Assembly (NCBI GenBank): GCA_965220955.1
Contig: CBDCRK010000043.1
Coordinates: 1-35,945 of the forward strand
From: CBDCRK01 sp965220955
Lineage (GTDB): Bacteria; Desulfobacterota; Binatia; Bin18; CBDCRK01
DNA length: 35,945 nt
Reading direction: 5' to 3'
Every line of letters begins with the position of its first letter. Positions within the stretch are counted from its first letter, which is position 1. The notes below the pieces were generated by a model. That model did no database searches. It saw only the letters and a program-made list of their open reading frames with translations, and was not told where the DNA came from. The position numbers and the translations under genes are program-made. Shown here piece after piece: positions 25,137-33,754 of this stretch.

Positions 25137-25820
25137 TTACCCAGCCACGCTCTTCTGTACTGGCAGTCCACCTACCTGTTCGGTGGTTTCATACTGATAG
25201 CCGTGTTCTGCAACATTGAAGGCCATCGTCTGCTTATACTTTCTCCCATAGTTATCAACAAAGCGAACATCTAACCGGTATCGCTCTCGGTGCAGACCGT
25301 TCTCCTGGATCACTAAGACACTGTCCTTAAAGGATGCCGGTGGCAAAATGGTATCTGCGGCATTAAACACCTCGGCAAAGACCATTTCACAGGCCATATG
25401 CATCCAGCGTGCTTCATTGCCAATAGCAATGCGTGTGGGTGGAGGAGGGCTAAGCATTGTATTTGAGAGAGTATCCTTGACCCTGATATCAAGCAGGGTC
25501 AAGCTCTTTTCAGAATCCCGATTCAGAAGCCGAATGGGGATTACAAGAGAGGTTACCTGACGCATATGATTAGGAGCTCCCCCTAATGCTTGCTCCCAGT
25601 GTTTGGCCCGACTCCCCTCTCGCCAGGCAAACCCGATCCTGGCTGGGGGAAACACCCGCCGGAGTTGAATCACACAGGAAAATAGCGATGTTGGCACTAA
25701 AACCAGAAGCAGAAGAAAAATCGGATCGGTTATCTCTTCTATCTGCACTTTATAAGCAAGACCCGCGATCACCCCAAGCGGGGTAAGTATGGCAAGCGCA
25801 AGATACAATGATTTTCTCAT
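25137..25820 (-). CDS. Membrane-anchored protein of unknown function
   Basis: A 227-residue protein I cannot assign. Two hydrophobic helices lie near the N-terminus (LYLALAILTPLGVIAGLAY and PIFLLLLVLVPTSLFSCVIQL), followed by about 165 mostly hydrophilic residues rich in beta-type segments (VTSLVIPIRLLNRDSEKSLTLLDIRV, DSVLVIQENGLHRERYRLDVRFVDNYGR). The soluble part probably folds as a beta-sandwich on one face of the membrane. ATG 25820 is preferred to GTG 25829 because AGGTGA lies 6 nt upstream. It is convergent with the sugar dehydrogenase gene and 19 bp downstream of the ABC-F gene, in the same direction. Confidence 0.7.
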   Translation of the reverse strand: MRKSLYLALAILTPLGVIAGLAYKVQIEEITDPIFLLLLVLVPTSLFSCVIQLRRVFPPARIGFAWREGSRAKHWEQALGGAPNHMRQVTSLVIPIRLLNRDSEKSLTLLDIRVKDTLSNTMLSPPPPTRIAIGNEARWMHMACEMVFAEVFNAADTILPPASFKDSVLVIQENGLHRERYRLDVRFVDNYGRKYKQTMAFNVAEHGYQYETTEQVGGLPVQKSVAG

Positions 25821-25839
25821 GAGAATCACCTGTCCGCCA

Positions 25840-27852
25840 CTAATTCTCTCCTCCTTCTGCTAGGGCTGCCCACTGGGCAAATCGTTGCTCGAGATCCTCA
25901 ACAACCTTTTGGTGCTCATCCGTAACCTCTTGGACCTGCCGGTGGTCAGTAAAGAGATCACTGTTGGCGAGCAGCGCTTCGATCTCAGCTTTGCGACCCT
26001 CTAGCTCTTGAATCTGCCCCTCCAGCTCGGTAATACGCTTTTCTTGCCTCTGTCGCTCGGAGCGAGCAAATTTCTGCTGTTCACGGAGGACTCTGCCCCG
26101 TTTGACCCCATCGCTTGTGACCTCGGTCTCTAGCGCCGGAGACCCATAGCCAGTACTTGAGGTTAACGACTTTGCTTCACCACCCTCTATCCTGTGTTCG
26201 GCATCTTGTGTTCTTCCCTGTTCCGCTTCGCGCTCCTTCCATTCCAGGAACTCGCCAAATGTCCTAGGATAGACGCCCAGAACGCTGTCCTTTCGACCCG
26301 GCTCAGGACCGGCTTTCATTTCCATAACTTTGTTCACCAAACCATCCAAGAAATAGCGATCGTGGGAAACAATAAGAACCGTGCCCGTGAACTGTTGGAG
26401 CGCCTCTTTGAGTACGTCTTTGGTGCGAATGTCAAGGTGGTTCGTTGGTTCATCCAGGATAAGAAAATTTACGGGTTGCAGGAGCATCCTGGCAATGGCC
26501 AGGCGACTCTTTTCTCCACCACTCAAAACCGCTACCCTTTTCTCCACGTCCTCGCCTGAGAAGAGAAAGGCACCCAGAAGGCCGCGCAACTTAGGCACCA
26601 TCTCCAGATTTGCCCCTTGCATCACCTCTTGATAGACACTGTGCTCGCCCTGCAGCTTCTCTGCTCGGCTTTGGGCAAAATAGTCGAAGTCTACCTGATA
26701 GCCTATTCGCCGCTTCCCGCTCGTAGGTTCTTCCAACCCAGCAATGATCCGGCTTAAGGTAGACTTGCCCACCCCATTGATGCCAACAAGCGCGACCTTA
26801 TCCCCACGTTCAATGACTAGATTAATGTTTTTAAAAACCTCCAGTTCTCCGTAACGTTTGCTGACACCTTCCAGCTCCAGGACAATTCGGCCATTACGCC
26901 TAGCCAATGGAAAGGCGAAGTGGACCTTTCTGGGGTTATCCTGGGGCGGCTCCAGGCGCTCAATTTTCTCCAAGTACTTAACCCGGCTTTGTACCTGTGA
27001 GGCCTTGCGAGCATTGTAACGAAAAGAGTCAATAAAGCGCTGGACTCGCTCGATTTCTTCCTGCTGCTGCTCATAGGCCTTGAGGTAGAGTTCGAGGTTA
27101 TGCTCGTACTGCCTTTCAAAGCTGGAGTAATTGCCCGAGTACTCGGTAAGTGTTCGGCGGTCCAGGGCAACAATACGTATGATCAAACGGTCCAAAAAAG
27201 CCCGGTCATGGGAGACAACAATAACACTTCCTTCATAAGCCTTAAGGTATCCTTCGAGCCAAATGAGGGAGTCAAGATCAAGATGGTTGGTAGGTTCGTC
27301 AAGGAGCAATAAGTCCGGTTTCTGCAGGAGGAGCTTAGCAAGGGCAATTCGCATCTGCCAGCCGCCGCTAAAGGTTTCTGTAGGCCGGTCAAACTGGTCT
27401 TCATCAAAGCCTAGACCACGCAGTACCTTTGCCACCTCAGCGTCTGCCCGAAAACCTTCCAACTCCTCAAACCGATGCTGCAACTCACCATAACGTAGGA
27501 GGAGGGGTATGTTCCCCTCTGCCCCATCGCGTCCAAGCTTGCTCTGAATCTCTGCCAGCTCTTCTTGAATGTCGGTAAGCTGCGGTAACGCTGAGCGGGC
27601 CTCGGCAAAAAGACTTCGCCCTACCATATCGAGCCCCTCCTGGGGCAAGTAGCCAATGGTTGTCTCTTTGGCCTGGCGGATCTGCCCGGCGTCAGGCTCC
27701 ATTTGTCCGCTAATGATCTTTAAAAGCGTCGTTTTGCCGCTCCCGTTTGCCCCTACTAGCCCTATCCGGTCCTGTTTACGGATGTGCCAGTTAAGGTTGC
27801 GTAACAAATCCTGCCCACCAAAAGACATGGAAAGATTAATAAGGTGCAGCAT
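25840..27852 (-). CDS. ABC-F family ATPase (Uup/YheS-like)
   Basis: A 670-residue soluble protein with two ABC ATPase domains and no membrane segment, the ABC-F type that binds the ribosome. Domain 1 has Walker A GANGSGKT (34-41), signature FSGGWQMRIALAKLLL and Walker B LLLLDEPTNHLD. Domain 2 has GINGVGKST, LSGGEKSRLAIARMLL and LILDEPTNHLD. The linker is the ABC_tran_Xtn type (near 235-300). The C-terminal extension (about 540-670) is charged and coiled-coil-like, ending QRFAQWAALAEGGEN, as in Uup/YheS proteins. The ribosomal role is inferred from the family; antibiotic resistance cannot be claimed. The start at ATG 27852 has no strong ribosome-binding site. Confidence 0.9.
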   Translation of the reverse strand: MLHLINLSMSFGGQDLLRNLNWHIRKQDRIGLVGANGSGKTTLLKIISGQMEPDAGQIRQAKETTIGYLPQEGLDMVGRSLFAEARSALPQLTDIQEELAEIQSKLGRDGAEGNIPLLLRYGELQHRFEELEGFRADAEVAKVLRGLGFDEDQFDRPTETFSGGWQMRIALAKLLLQKPDLLLLDEPTNHLDLDSLIWLEGYLKAYEGSVIVVSHDRAFLDRLIIRIVALDRRTLTEYSGNYSSFERQYEHNLELYLKAYEQQQEEIERVQRFIDSFRYNARKASQVQSRVKYLEKIERLEPPQDNPRKVHFAFPLARRNGRIVLELEGVSKRYGELEVFKNINLVIERGDKVALVGINGVGKSTLSRIIAGLEEPTSGKRRIGYQVDFDYFAQSRAEKLQGEHSVYQEVMQGANLEMVPKLRGLLGAFLFSGEDVEKRVAVLSGGEKSRLAIARMLLQPVNFLILDEPTNHLDIRTKDVLKEALQQFTGTVLIVSHDRYFLDGLVNKVMEMKAGPEPGRKDSVLGVYPRTFGEFLEWKEREAEQGRTQDAEHRIEGGEAKSLTSSTGYGSPALETEVTSDGVKRGRVLREQQKFARSERQRQEKRITELEGQIQELEGRKAEIEALLANSDLFTDHRQVQEVTDEHQKVVEDLEQRFAQWAALAEGGEN

Positions 27853-28189
27853 GAAAGAGGAATACCTAAGAGTCTATTCCCAAAACCATCCGTCCTGTTA
27901 CCCTGAGGGCTTCGGCACGCCTTTCAAGATCTCAGGGTAAAGTCGGCGAGAGGTCGCAAACGACCAGACCTGTTCCGAGTGCAATCGCAGGGTTCTTCGC
28001 TTTGCTCAGAGCAACAACATACACGATAGGAGATTTTGAGACGCGTTCTATAAGATTTTGCAGCTTTTGAACTATTGTAACAGGGATCAGGGGTGAGGGC
28101 TACCCGGTTGGCTCTCTATCACCCTCTAGACCACTTGCATCATGAGTTGTTTCCCCATAAGGGTGAGGAACACAAGGAGTATATGGCTT
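27853..28189. other. Intergenic region with one inverted repeat
   Basis: A 337-bp stretch between divergent genes. It contains the inverted repeat at 27899-27939 and must carry promoters for the ABC-F gene and the lipoprotein gene, but no clear consensus pair stands out. No RNA gene is recognisable. Confidence 0.6.
27899..27939. repeat. Inverted repeat TACCCTGAG/CTCAGGGTA
   Basis: Nine-bp perfect arms at 27899-27907 and 27931-27939 enclose 23 bases including CTTCGGCACGCCTTTC. The loop resembles the CTTTCGA/CTCAGG repeats at 3921-3943, so it is probably a diverged member of the same dispersed family. Confidence 0.7.
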
Positions 28190-28654
28190 ATGCCTATCAG
28201 CAAACAGATGATGCTAAGAAAAGTGGAAACTAAGGGCGGGGCAGGCTTTTTGCTCGTGTTTTTCTCCTTCGCCATAGCGGGGTGCTTCTCCCTGCCCAGG
28301 CCTCTCTCCTCCCGTGTGGACCTGACAGCTCCGGTCTACCCAGAGCCTCACGATCAGGAATGCCCAGTAGAGCTGCTTACTTCTCCTCCTGCACTTCCTC
28401 ATAAGCCATTTGCCCAGATCGCTGTGCGCGGTGATGAAGCCCGGATGGAGAAGATGCAAAGGAAAATGAAAGAAGAAGCATGCGGCCTTGGGGCCGACGC
28501 GGTTATAACATTTGTTGATAGTTCTACGGTACGTACCTACCGGGACTCTTATCCAACCTGGATGGTGAATCGTCAACCCCACACCATGATAGGTGAGTAC
28601 GACTTTTCGCTCATCGGCATAGCCATTGTCTATGAGGATCAGGCAAAGAGATAG
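28190..28654 (+). CDS. Small lipoprotein of unknown function
   Basis: A 154-residue protein with a signal peptide (LLVFFSFAIAGC) whose IAGC is a good lipobox, so it should be lipid-anchored after cleavage. The mature part has segments like PFAQIAVRGDEARMEKMQRKMKEEACGLGADAVI, a pattern seen in small lipoproteins of the YbjQ/DUF4156 style, but I cannot assign a family with confidence. ATG 28190 follows AAGGAG (28174-28179) by 10 nt; the ATGs at 28208 and 28211 are alternatives. It ends 47 bp before the convergent gene at 28702. Confidence 0.7.
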   Translation: MPISKQMMLRKVETKGGAGFLLVFFSFAIAGCFSLPRPLSSRVDLTAPVYPEPHDQECPVELLTSPPALPHKPFAQIAVRGDEARMEKMQRKMKEEACGLGADAVITFVDSSTVRTYRDSYPTWMVNRQPHTMIGEYDFSLIGIAIVYEDQAKR

Positions 28655-28701
28655 AGAGGTTGAGTGCTTACCTCAGAAGCGCAAGCCTTGCCAACGGAGA
28701 A

Positions 28702-29169
28702 CTAGAAGCTAAGGTCCAGGTTTCCCTGTTCTTCGGTCTTATCTCTTATCTCTGTCCGGACGGATTTTACCCGCAGCACCCCAGCCTTAGCTTGCAGCCA
28801 ACCTTCGATCACCAGAGTCTCCCCTAGCCCTTCTTTACTCTGTAGCAGGGCCAGAAGGTTCTCTTTACCAATAAGCCGAAGCCCAAGCAGGGAGACTTCC
28901 CTCAGATGGTCCAGGCTTTGGTAGGCTGCAATGACAGACTCTATTTTGGCTACCTTCAAGGTCCACCTCTCCCCTTTGATCCACACAGTGAGCATAGGAG
29001 GGATAGAAGCTTGCGGTTTAGAGGTAGGCTCAAGCACACCGGTGAGACGGATCAGGGGCGAGGGTTGTACACTCGGAACAGAGCAACCACTCCCCTGGGC
29101 AGATACGTGCACGGGACAAATCAGGCAAAACAAGAAAAGAGAGGTTAGTGTAGCAATCCGTAGAGACAT
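28702..29169 (-). CDS. Small exported protein of unknown function
   Basis: A 155-residue protein with a clear signal peptide (LRIATLTSLFLFCLICPVHVSA, cleavage probably after VSA). The mature part is about 130 residues with alternating strands (PPMLTVWIKGERWTLKVAKIESVI, ENLLALLQSKEGLGETLVIEGWLQ), compatible with a small beta-rich periplasmic fold. I do not recognise the family. A GGAG lies about 10 nt upstream of ATG 29169. It is convergent with the lipoprotein gene. The 135 bp upstream of it, up to the AAA fragment, hold nothing recognisable. Confidence 0.7.
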   Translation of the reverse strand: MSLRIATLTSLFLFCLICPVHVSAQGSGCSVPSVQPSPLIRLTGVLEPTSKPQASIPPMLTVWIKGERWTLKVAKIESVIAAYQSLDHLREVSLLGLRLIGKENLLALLQSKEGLGETLVIEGWLQAKAGVLRVKSVRTEIRDKTEEQGNLDLSF

Positions 29170-29304
29170 GGCCTTTTGTCTCCTTCTCTGTACCGTTTTA
29201 TCGCAAATCGCACTCCTAGTTGAAACCAGAAACTCTGGTCTTCTTCACACCAACCACATTCCGCTGGCAGGGAAAGTTTCTATGTCTTTTTTTCACATGA
29301 GACT

Positions 29305-29577
29305 TCACACCTGGGTGCCGTCGTGCAGGATGGCCTCACGTCTGTGGATGTACTGGCGGAAGCCCCCCAGGTCTACAGAGTCGCCTCCGGCATCGGTTCG
29401 ATATACGTCCAGCGTTGCTTCTTTGCCCTCTATAACCTCTTTGGCCAACAGAAGACTATGGATCAAGCTTGATTTCCCAGAGCTATTTGCTCCGAAGATG
29501 AGCGTCAGCGGGCGGATAGGCACTCGCTGCGTTTCAGCAAAAGCCTTGAAGTTTCCCAGGCGAAGAGCGGTGAGCAC
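29305..29577 (-). pseudogene. N-terminal fragment of an AAA ATPase (AAA_15/DUF3696-like)
   Basis: A 90-residue product with the N-terminal start of SMC/RecF-like ATPases: LTALRLGNFKAFAETQRVPI, then the Walker A loop GANSSGKSS (about 29-37) and SVDLGGFRQYIHRRE. Complete relatives have 400 residues or more, including Walker B and a signature; here the frame ends soon after HRRE with no family-like sequence beyond. It is therefore a decayed remnant. The start is GTG 29577 with AAGG upstream, 9 bp after the DUF5615 stop, so it is the last piece of the leftward defence array. Related ATPases occur in anti-phage systems. Confidence 0.75.
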
Positions 29578-29586
29578 CTTTTTTCC

Positions 29587-29949
29587 TTACGGTTTACGAA
29601 TACGAATACCGCGGCGGGCCACTACAATCACAGCCCCTGTAAGTCTTTCCAAATCTAGCTGCTGGAGGGCGGTCTTGGTCAATTCCAGATATCCTCGTCG
29701 ATTTTCTTCGTCCAAACGAAACAGAAGGACACTAACATGACTGCCCGGAGGATAAGTACGTAAATCTGCAAACCCTTTGTCAGCAGTGATCAGCCATCTG
29801 CTTTCTTGCTGTACGCGAGGCCAGAGTTCGCTATCAGGAAGCCCCGACCATCCTTGCATTCCAACCGTTATGGCGTCATAGCCACGCTCAGCAAAAAGAT
29901 CGGCTACTTGTCGAGGTAGATCTTCATCGATTTTAAGATGGACGGACAT
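29587..29949 (-). CDS. DUF5615-family PIN-like toxin candidate
   Basis: A 120-residue protein of the DUF5615 (PIN-like) family, small putative ribonucleases usually paired with DUF433 proteins. Acidic residues at the expected places are Asp8/Asp10 in KIDEDLP, Asp39/Glu41 in LPDSELW, and Asp57 and Asp62 in LITADKGFADLR. These would coordinate the metal in a PIN fold. Its ATG overlaps the DUF433 stop by one base (TAATG), so translation is coupled, as in toxin-antitoxin operons. Toxicity is inferred from family and context. The gene appears intact. Confidence 0.85.
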   Translation of the reverse strand: MSVHLKIDEDLPRQVADLFAERGYDAITVGMQGWSGLPDSELWPRVQQESRWLITADKGFADLRTYPPGSHVSVLLFRLDEENRRGYLELTKTALQQLDLERLTGAVIVVARRGIRIRKP

Positions 29950-30197
29950 TATTTCCCCTGACTTACCAGAGGAATAAAATCCGCAGAGCTAACAGCTTCA
30001 GCGGCGAACTTCAACGCTGCCTGAATATCTTCCTGGGTTAAATGCGGATATGCCGCCAGGAGGTCGTCTATCGAATCCCCATCAGCGATGCTGCCTACCA
30101 AAACACTCACCGGCACCCGCGTCCCTTTGATACAAGGCACCCCATGATGAATGTCTGGGTCAATAACAATGCGTTTTCTCCAATCTTCTGATAACAT
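29949..30197 (-). CDS. DUF433-family antitoxin candidate
   Basis: An 82-residue helix-turn-helix-like protein of the DUF433 family. The signature GVPCIKGTRVPVSVLVG lies at 19-35, followed by the helical LLAAYPHLTQEDIQAALKFAAEA. DUF433 genes usually sit directly upstream of DUF5615 and are taken as antitoxins and autoregulators. ATG 30197 has TAGGAG 6 nt upstream. The reading from 30230 instead reuses, in another frame, the stub of the older PIN toxin. The gene appears intact. Confidence 0.85.
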   Translation of the reverse strand: MLSEDWRKRIVIDPDIHHGVPCIKGTRVPVSVLVGSIADGDSIDDLLAAYPHLTQEDIQAALKFAAEAVSSADFIPLVSQGK

Positions 30198-30212
30198 TGT
30201 TGCTCCTATGCC

Positions 30213-30276
30213 TATTTTCTTCATCATCAAACTGCCACTTCACCGCAACGTTGGCGTCCACTACCAACGGTTTCAC
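30213..30276 (-). pseudogene. N-terminal stub of a PIN-domain toxin
   Basis: Leftward from GTG 30276 the frame reads KPLVVDANVAVKWQFDDEEN, the classic first strand and catalytic Asp of VapC-type PIN toxins, and then loses family likeness near 30213. The GTG overlaps the TGA of the upstream antitoxin frame by four bases, as in active toxin-antitoxin operons. About 20 of 130 residues remain; the DUF433/DUF5615 pair begins right at the break. Confidence 0.75.
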
Positions 30277-30544
30277 AGCCTTTCTTCTTCTCTCAGGACC
30301 GCGGTCACGCAGGCCGTTCTTCCTTCTTCTACCAAGTCGGCTGCCCGAATACCTACGGGACCCACACGTTTCCGCCTCGCCCCCATCCGCTCAGCAGCCT
30401 GTTCCCGTTCTCTCTGCAACCGGGCTCCTTCGCGTTGCAGCTTTTGCCGCAGGAAGGTCGCAAAATCCAAACCTCTCTCACCTGCTCTACAGGAAGATTG
30501 CGAATTTCCTCTAATAGCTCTTTCTCATATTGCAGTGTCGCCAT
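30273..30544 (-). pseudogene. Antitoxin of a VapBC-like pair, frameshifted
   Basis: The frame from ATG 30544 reads MATLQYEKELLEEIRNLPVE and QVREVW, then leaves the family pattern. The neighbouring frame continues as DFATFLRQKLQREGARLQRE, then RVGPVGIRAADLVEEGRTAC, ending at TGA 30273-30275. One missing T near 30477-30480 explains it (GTTTTGG expected, GTTTGG present), giving REVLDFATFL. The product would be about 90 residues with a helical C-terminus, like small antitoxins. GAGGGG upstream of the ATG is a plausible ribosome-binding site. It starts 10 bp after the hsdS stop. A homopolymer sequencing error is possible. Confidence 0.75.
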
Positions 30545-30554
30545 CTCGATCCCC

Positions 30555-31862
30555 TCAGAAGAGAGATTCTTGCAGATCCGCAGTTTCCCGATGATCGTTT
30601 GTGTTGGATGTCGTGAAATATTTGGCCTGCTCCTCCATCTCGGCAAGAAGCTCTTTCATGTGAGCTTCACGCCACTTGGCTGTAAGGTTGCCAGAGAAGG
30701 CGCGGTAGAGGAGAGTTAAAAAAAGTTTCTCTATTTGATCGGAGCTGATAAGTCGACTCTCATCTATTTTCAGAATATTAGAGACTCCCAACTCAAAGCA
30801 CTCCTGAACGCCTATGGGTGGCACAAGCACTAAAGTAGATTTCAGGTTTCTTGCTGTTATAGATTTTTTCGCAGTATTTGTGATGAACGAACTGAAGTTG
30901 TGACCTGCTAATAGCATGTACGTGAATAAGTAATATGGCTTGACTTTTGCCGTGTCCGGACTGATACGTATAAGATTAGGGCTGATGTTAGCGCCAGCTA
31001 GCTCATTTGGCACTAGACCGATTTTCCCCGTTGTATCGCCTCGTACTGCCATTACAATATCTTTTGGCTCTAACAAAGTTAAAGGAAACTCATCGGAGAA
31101 TTCTTTTGGGACTTTCGCGTACTGGTCTACGTTTCGTATTAGAACGTGATTCGGAAGTATATCGCTAATACGCACGACAGGAACACCAAATTCAACATAA
31201 CCTTGACCGTAAAAAGTCGGATATCTGTAAATAATTTTTGTTACGTCTTGTAATGTTGCGATAGCCCATCTTTTCGGATTCGTCACCGGATCCCCAAACA
31301 TTTTGTAGAAGAGGGCAGGCAGGATGCGCTCGGCCTTGGCTTCGGCCTCGGCGCGCTTCTTCCGCAGGGTGTCCGCCTGGTCGAGAATCTCCACAATCCG
31401 CCGCTGCTCGGAAGGAGGAAGGAGGGGAATTCCAGCAGCTCTTACAACACCGTCGGTCACAGCAGGATAACTTGCTCCGCGCATACGGGAGATTAGAAAA
31501 GACACGAATTCCGGGGTCTGAGTCCGATAGAAGAGATATCTATTTTCAACGATCTGAGTATTAGGTCGCAAAACACAGAAACCCGTTGAGGCAATCTGGT
31601 CATCTAGGTCGCCAGGTACGATCGCGACTGCATTAAGATTGGGCCTCACAGTCGAAACCAAGATGTCACCTGTACGGACCACCTTCCGCGCCCGACTGGG
31701 TGCGTCACGTCCAAACAGCTCTTGAACAGAGATAATTGCCTTATGGTCTTTATCAACAGAAGAAATATCGATGTATTTGAAAGGTGCATCGGGTACAGTC
31801 TGCGGGTCACGCAGTTCTGTGGGAAGGCATAACTGCCCGATTTGCAGATCGATCCACTTCAC
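30555..31862 (-). CDS. hsdS: Type I restriction-modification specificity subunit
   Basis: A 435-residue HsdS protein, which sets the DNA target of the type I enzyme. It has two target-recognition domains (about 1-150 and 195-370), each followed by a helical spacer. The first spacer is PPSEQRRIVEILDQADTLRK...AKAERILPALFYKMFGDPVTNPKRW (about 153-198). The second ends IEKLFLTLLYRAFSGNLTAKWRE. The first half resembles a half-subunit with an N-terminal recognition module, and the two halves are unlike each other, so a bipartite site is expected. The start is GTG 31862, overlapping the hsdM TGA by four bases (GTGA). Its target sequence cannot be read from the protein. Confidence 0.9.
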   Translation of the reverse strand: MKWIDLQIGQLCLPTELRDPQTVPDAPFKYIDISSVDKDHKAIISVQELFGRDAPSRARKVVRTGDILVSTVRPNLNAVAIVPGDLDDQIASTGFCVLRPNTQIVENRYLFYRTQTPEFVSFLISRMRGASYPAVTDGVVRAAGIPLLPPSEQRRIVEILDQADTLRKKRAEAEAKAERILPALFYKMFGDPVTNPKRWAIATLQDVTKIIYRYPTFYGQGYVEFGVPVVRISDILPNHVLIRNVDQYAKVPKEFSDEFPLTLLEPKDIVMAVRGDTTGKIGLVPNELAGANISPNLIRISPDTAKVKPYYLFTYMLLAGHNFSSFITNTAKKSITARNLKSTLVLVPPIGVQECFELGVSNILKIDESRLISSDQIEKLFLTLLYRAFSGNLTAKWREAHMKELLAEMEEQAKYFTTSNTNDHRETADLQESLF

Positions 31863-33520
31863 TCCGCCGTCTCCACATCCTGAAGCAGTCTCTCCAGCCC
31901 TTCGGCGATCTTCCCTTCGATGCGGAGCACATCGCGGATCAGTTCCGCCGGGTCTTCTTCTGGCGCTTTCTCGGCTACCTGGGGCTTATATCTCCCGGCA
32001 GCCAGGTTGTAGTCGTTGTCGGCAACAACTTTAAGGCTTGCCCACCAGCAGCGGGCCTCCTCACTGCCCAGCTCTAAGAGGGTCCCTGCTTCAATGCCGG
32101 ATGGGGTTTTAAAGCCGGATTCCTTATACGCTTTCCACTGGTGGAGCAGATCAGGAATGTCATTACGCTCCGGCGTTTCGGGTCGCCCACCACCGGTGAT
32201 CTTGTCTGGATCGAAACCGTCAGATCTGACCTCGTAGAACCACACGTTCTTGGAATCGGGCGCAGCACGTTGCGCCCCTACAGGCTTGCGGAAGACCAAC
32301 ACGCCGGTCTTGACTCCTGCATATGGCTTGAACACTCCGGCAGGAAGGGAGATCACGGCCAGAAGATCGTAGTTCTCTATTAGCTTGCGACGTAATTCTA
32401 CATGCGCACCGGTCGAGCCGAAAAGCAGCCCTTCGGGCACAACAACGGCGCAACGTCCCCCTGGCGCAAGCGCCTCCATCATTACGCCAAGAAACAGTAA
32501 CTCGCTCTTCTTCGAGTTTGTCGGTAGGTCCTTGCGGATGGATTCTTTGGGAAGTACCCCGGCGAAGGGGGGATTGGATAGAATGACTTTGTACTTGCGG
32601 CGCAGGTCATCCTCGCTCAGGCCGCCCAACTCCGACAGGGTGTTGGCTCGTTTCACTGCGGCATGGCGGATGCTGTGGAGGACCAGGTTCATCATGGCAA
32701 TACGCATCATCTGGCGAGAGACATCCATGCCATAGATGGAACGTTCGAGAAGACCCCAGTCGGGCATCTTTTCTCCCGGACCCTTGCGATAGGTCTGCAA
32801 CGTTGGAATATCAGCTTTTGCCTCTTCGATAGACTGACTACGCTTCTCCAGCCATTCCTCGCCGTAGATGGGTACCTTGTGAGGTTCGGTCGAGTATTTG
32901 GCAAGAACATATTCCACGGCATCAATCAAGAAACCGCCAGTGCCGCAGGCCGGGTCATAGATCGTATCACCCAAGTCAGGATCAACAAGCTCGACCATCA
33001 TGGTGCGGACCTGGCGTGGGGTCCGGAACTGACCGTTGAGCGCCGACTGGCCCAGATGGGTCAGGAGGTACTCAAAAATATCACCCTTAACGTCCGTGCC
33101 TAGTCTGCCAAAGCTGATACCGTCAATCTCATCCACAACCTGCTTGAGGACGTTGGGGTCAACAACCTCTAGCACAGCATCCCGGAAGTATTCGGCAATC
33201 TGCAATTCTTCTTTGACGAGCGAGGCCATGTAGGGAAAGACCTCGTCACGTACAAAGTCCCGCAGAGCAGTGCCGCTCTTAAAGCGCCACTCCTGCCAGC
33301 GGTAGCGCTTAGCCTGTTTGGGATAGAGCAACACACCGTTACCACGACCGCTTCCTTCGGTTAGCCGCATTTGCAGCTCCCGGCTGAACTCTTCCTCGTC
33401 AAGCAACTTAAGATAGATCAAGTACGACAACTGCTCAATATAGGTCACCGGATTAGTGACACCGCCAGCCCATAGAATGTCGGTGATACGATCTAATTTT
33501 CTACGAATATCCTGGTTCAT
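31859..33520 (-). CDS. hsdM: Type I restriction-modification DNA methyltransferase subunit
   Basis: A 553-residue N6-adenine methyltransferase. The N-terminal HsdM_N helical domain (1-130) begins NQDIRRKLDRITDILWAGG. The catalytic domain has the AdoMet-binding motif DPACGTGGF (189-197) and the catalytic motif NPPF (316-319, in KVILSNPPFAGVLP). The C-terminus is a coiled-coil-like tail ending GLERLLQDVETAE. With HsdS it methylates the host site; with HsdR it forms the restriction complex. ATG 33520 starts 22 bp after the HicB stop. Intact, so modification should be possible even if hsdR is broken. Confidence 0.93.
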   Translation of the reverse strand: MNQDIRRKLDRITDILWAGGVTNPVTYIEQLSYLIYLKLLDEEEFSRELQMRLTEGSGRGNGVLLYPKQAKRYRWQEWRFKSGTALRDFVRDEVFPYMASLVKEELQIAEYFRDAVLEVVDPNVLKQVVDEIDGISFGRLGTDVKGDIFEYLLTHLGQSALNGQFRTPRQVRTMMVELVDPDLGDTIYDPACGTGGFLIDAVEYVLAKYSTEPHKVPIYGEEWLEKRSQSIEEAKADIPTLQTYRKGPGEKMPDWGLLERSIYGMDVSRQMMRIAMMNLVLHSIRHAAVKRANTLSELGGLSEDDLRRKYKVILSNPPFAGVLPKESIRKDLPTNSKKSELLFLGVMMEALAPGGRCAVVVPEGLLFGSTGAHVELRRKLIENYDLLAVISLPAGVFKPYAGVKTGVLVFRKPVGAQRAAPDSKNVWFYEVRSDGFDPDKITGGGRPETPERNDIPDLLHQWKAYKESGFKTPSGIEAGTLLELGSEEARCWWASLKVVADNDYNLAAGRYKPQVAEKAPEEDPAELIRDVLRIEGKIAEGLERLLQDVETAE

Positions 33521-33542
33521 TTGGGGTCAGGCACTCCAACAT

Positions 33543-33743
33543 TTATACCTCAATTTCTTTGACCACAACCTTGCTTTTGGGAAGCTGCGATAAATCTACT
33601 GGTTCCTGGATCATACGGATGGCATCAACGAGGTTTTCCCGCGCTTCTCCCAGCGTCGCGCCCTGTGTAAGCGCCCCTGGGACATCCTCTGTCCAGGCCA
33701 CCCACCACTTCCCGTGCTTTATAAAGTTTGCTCTGACTTTCAT
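33543..33743 (-). CDS. HicB-like antitoxin-type protein, solo
   Basis: A 66-residue protein of the HicB/UPF0150 family: RANFIKHGKWWVAWTEDVPG followed by ALTQGATLGEARENLVDAIR, the usual beta-beta-alpha partial RNase H-like fold. HicB normally neutralises the ribonuclease HicA, but no HicA gene (a 60-80 residue basic double-stranded-RNA-binding-fold protein) is visible on either side. It lies between hsdR and hsdM, with AAAGGGAG overlapping the hsdR stop, so it is translated with the restriction operon. Solo HicB-like proteins can act as regulators; its role here is unknown. Confidence 0.85.
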   Translation of the reverse strand: MKVRANFIKHGKWWVAWTEDVPGALTQGATLGEARENLVDAIRMIQEPVDLSQLPKSKVVVKEIEV

Positions 33744-33754
33744 AGTGCTCCCTT

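Noticed and set aside
28931..29740. 269-codon plus-strand reading frame
   Set aside because: It overlaps three leftward genes with signal-peptide, Walker A and DUF5615 signatures and has no recognisable domain.
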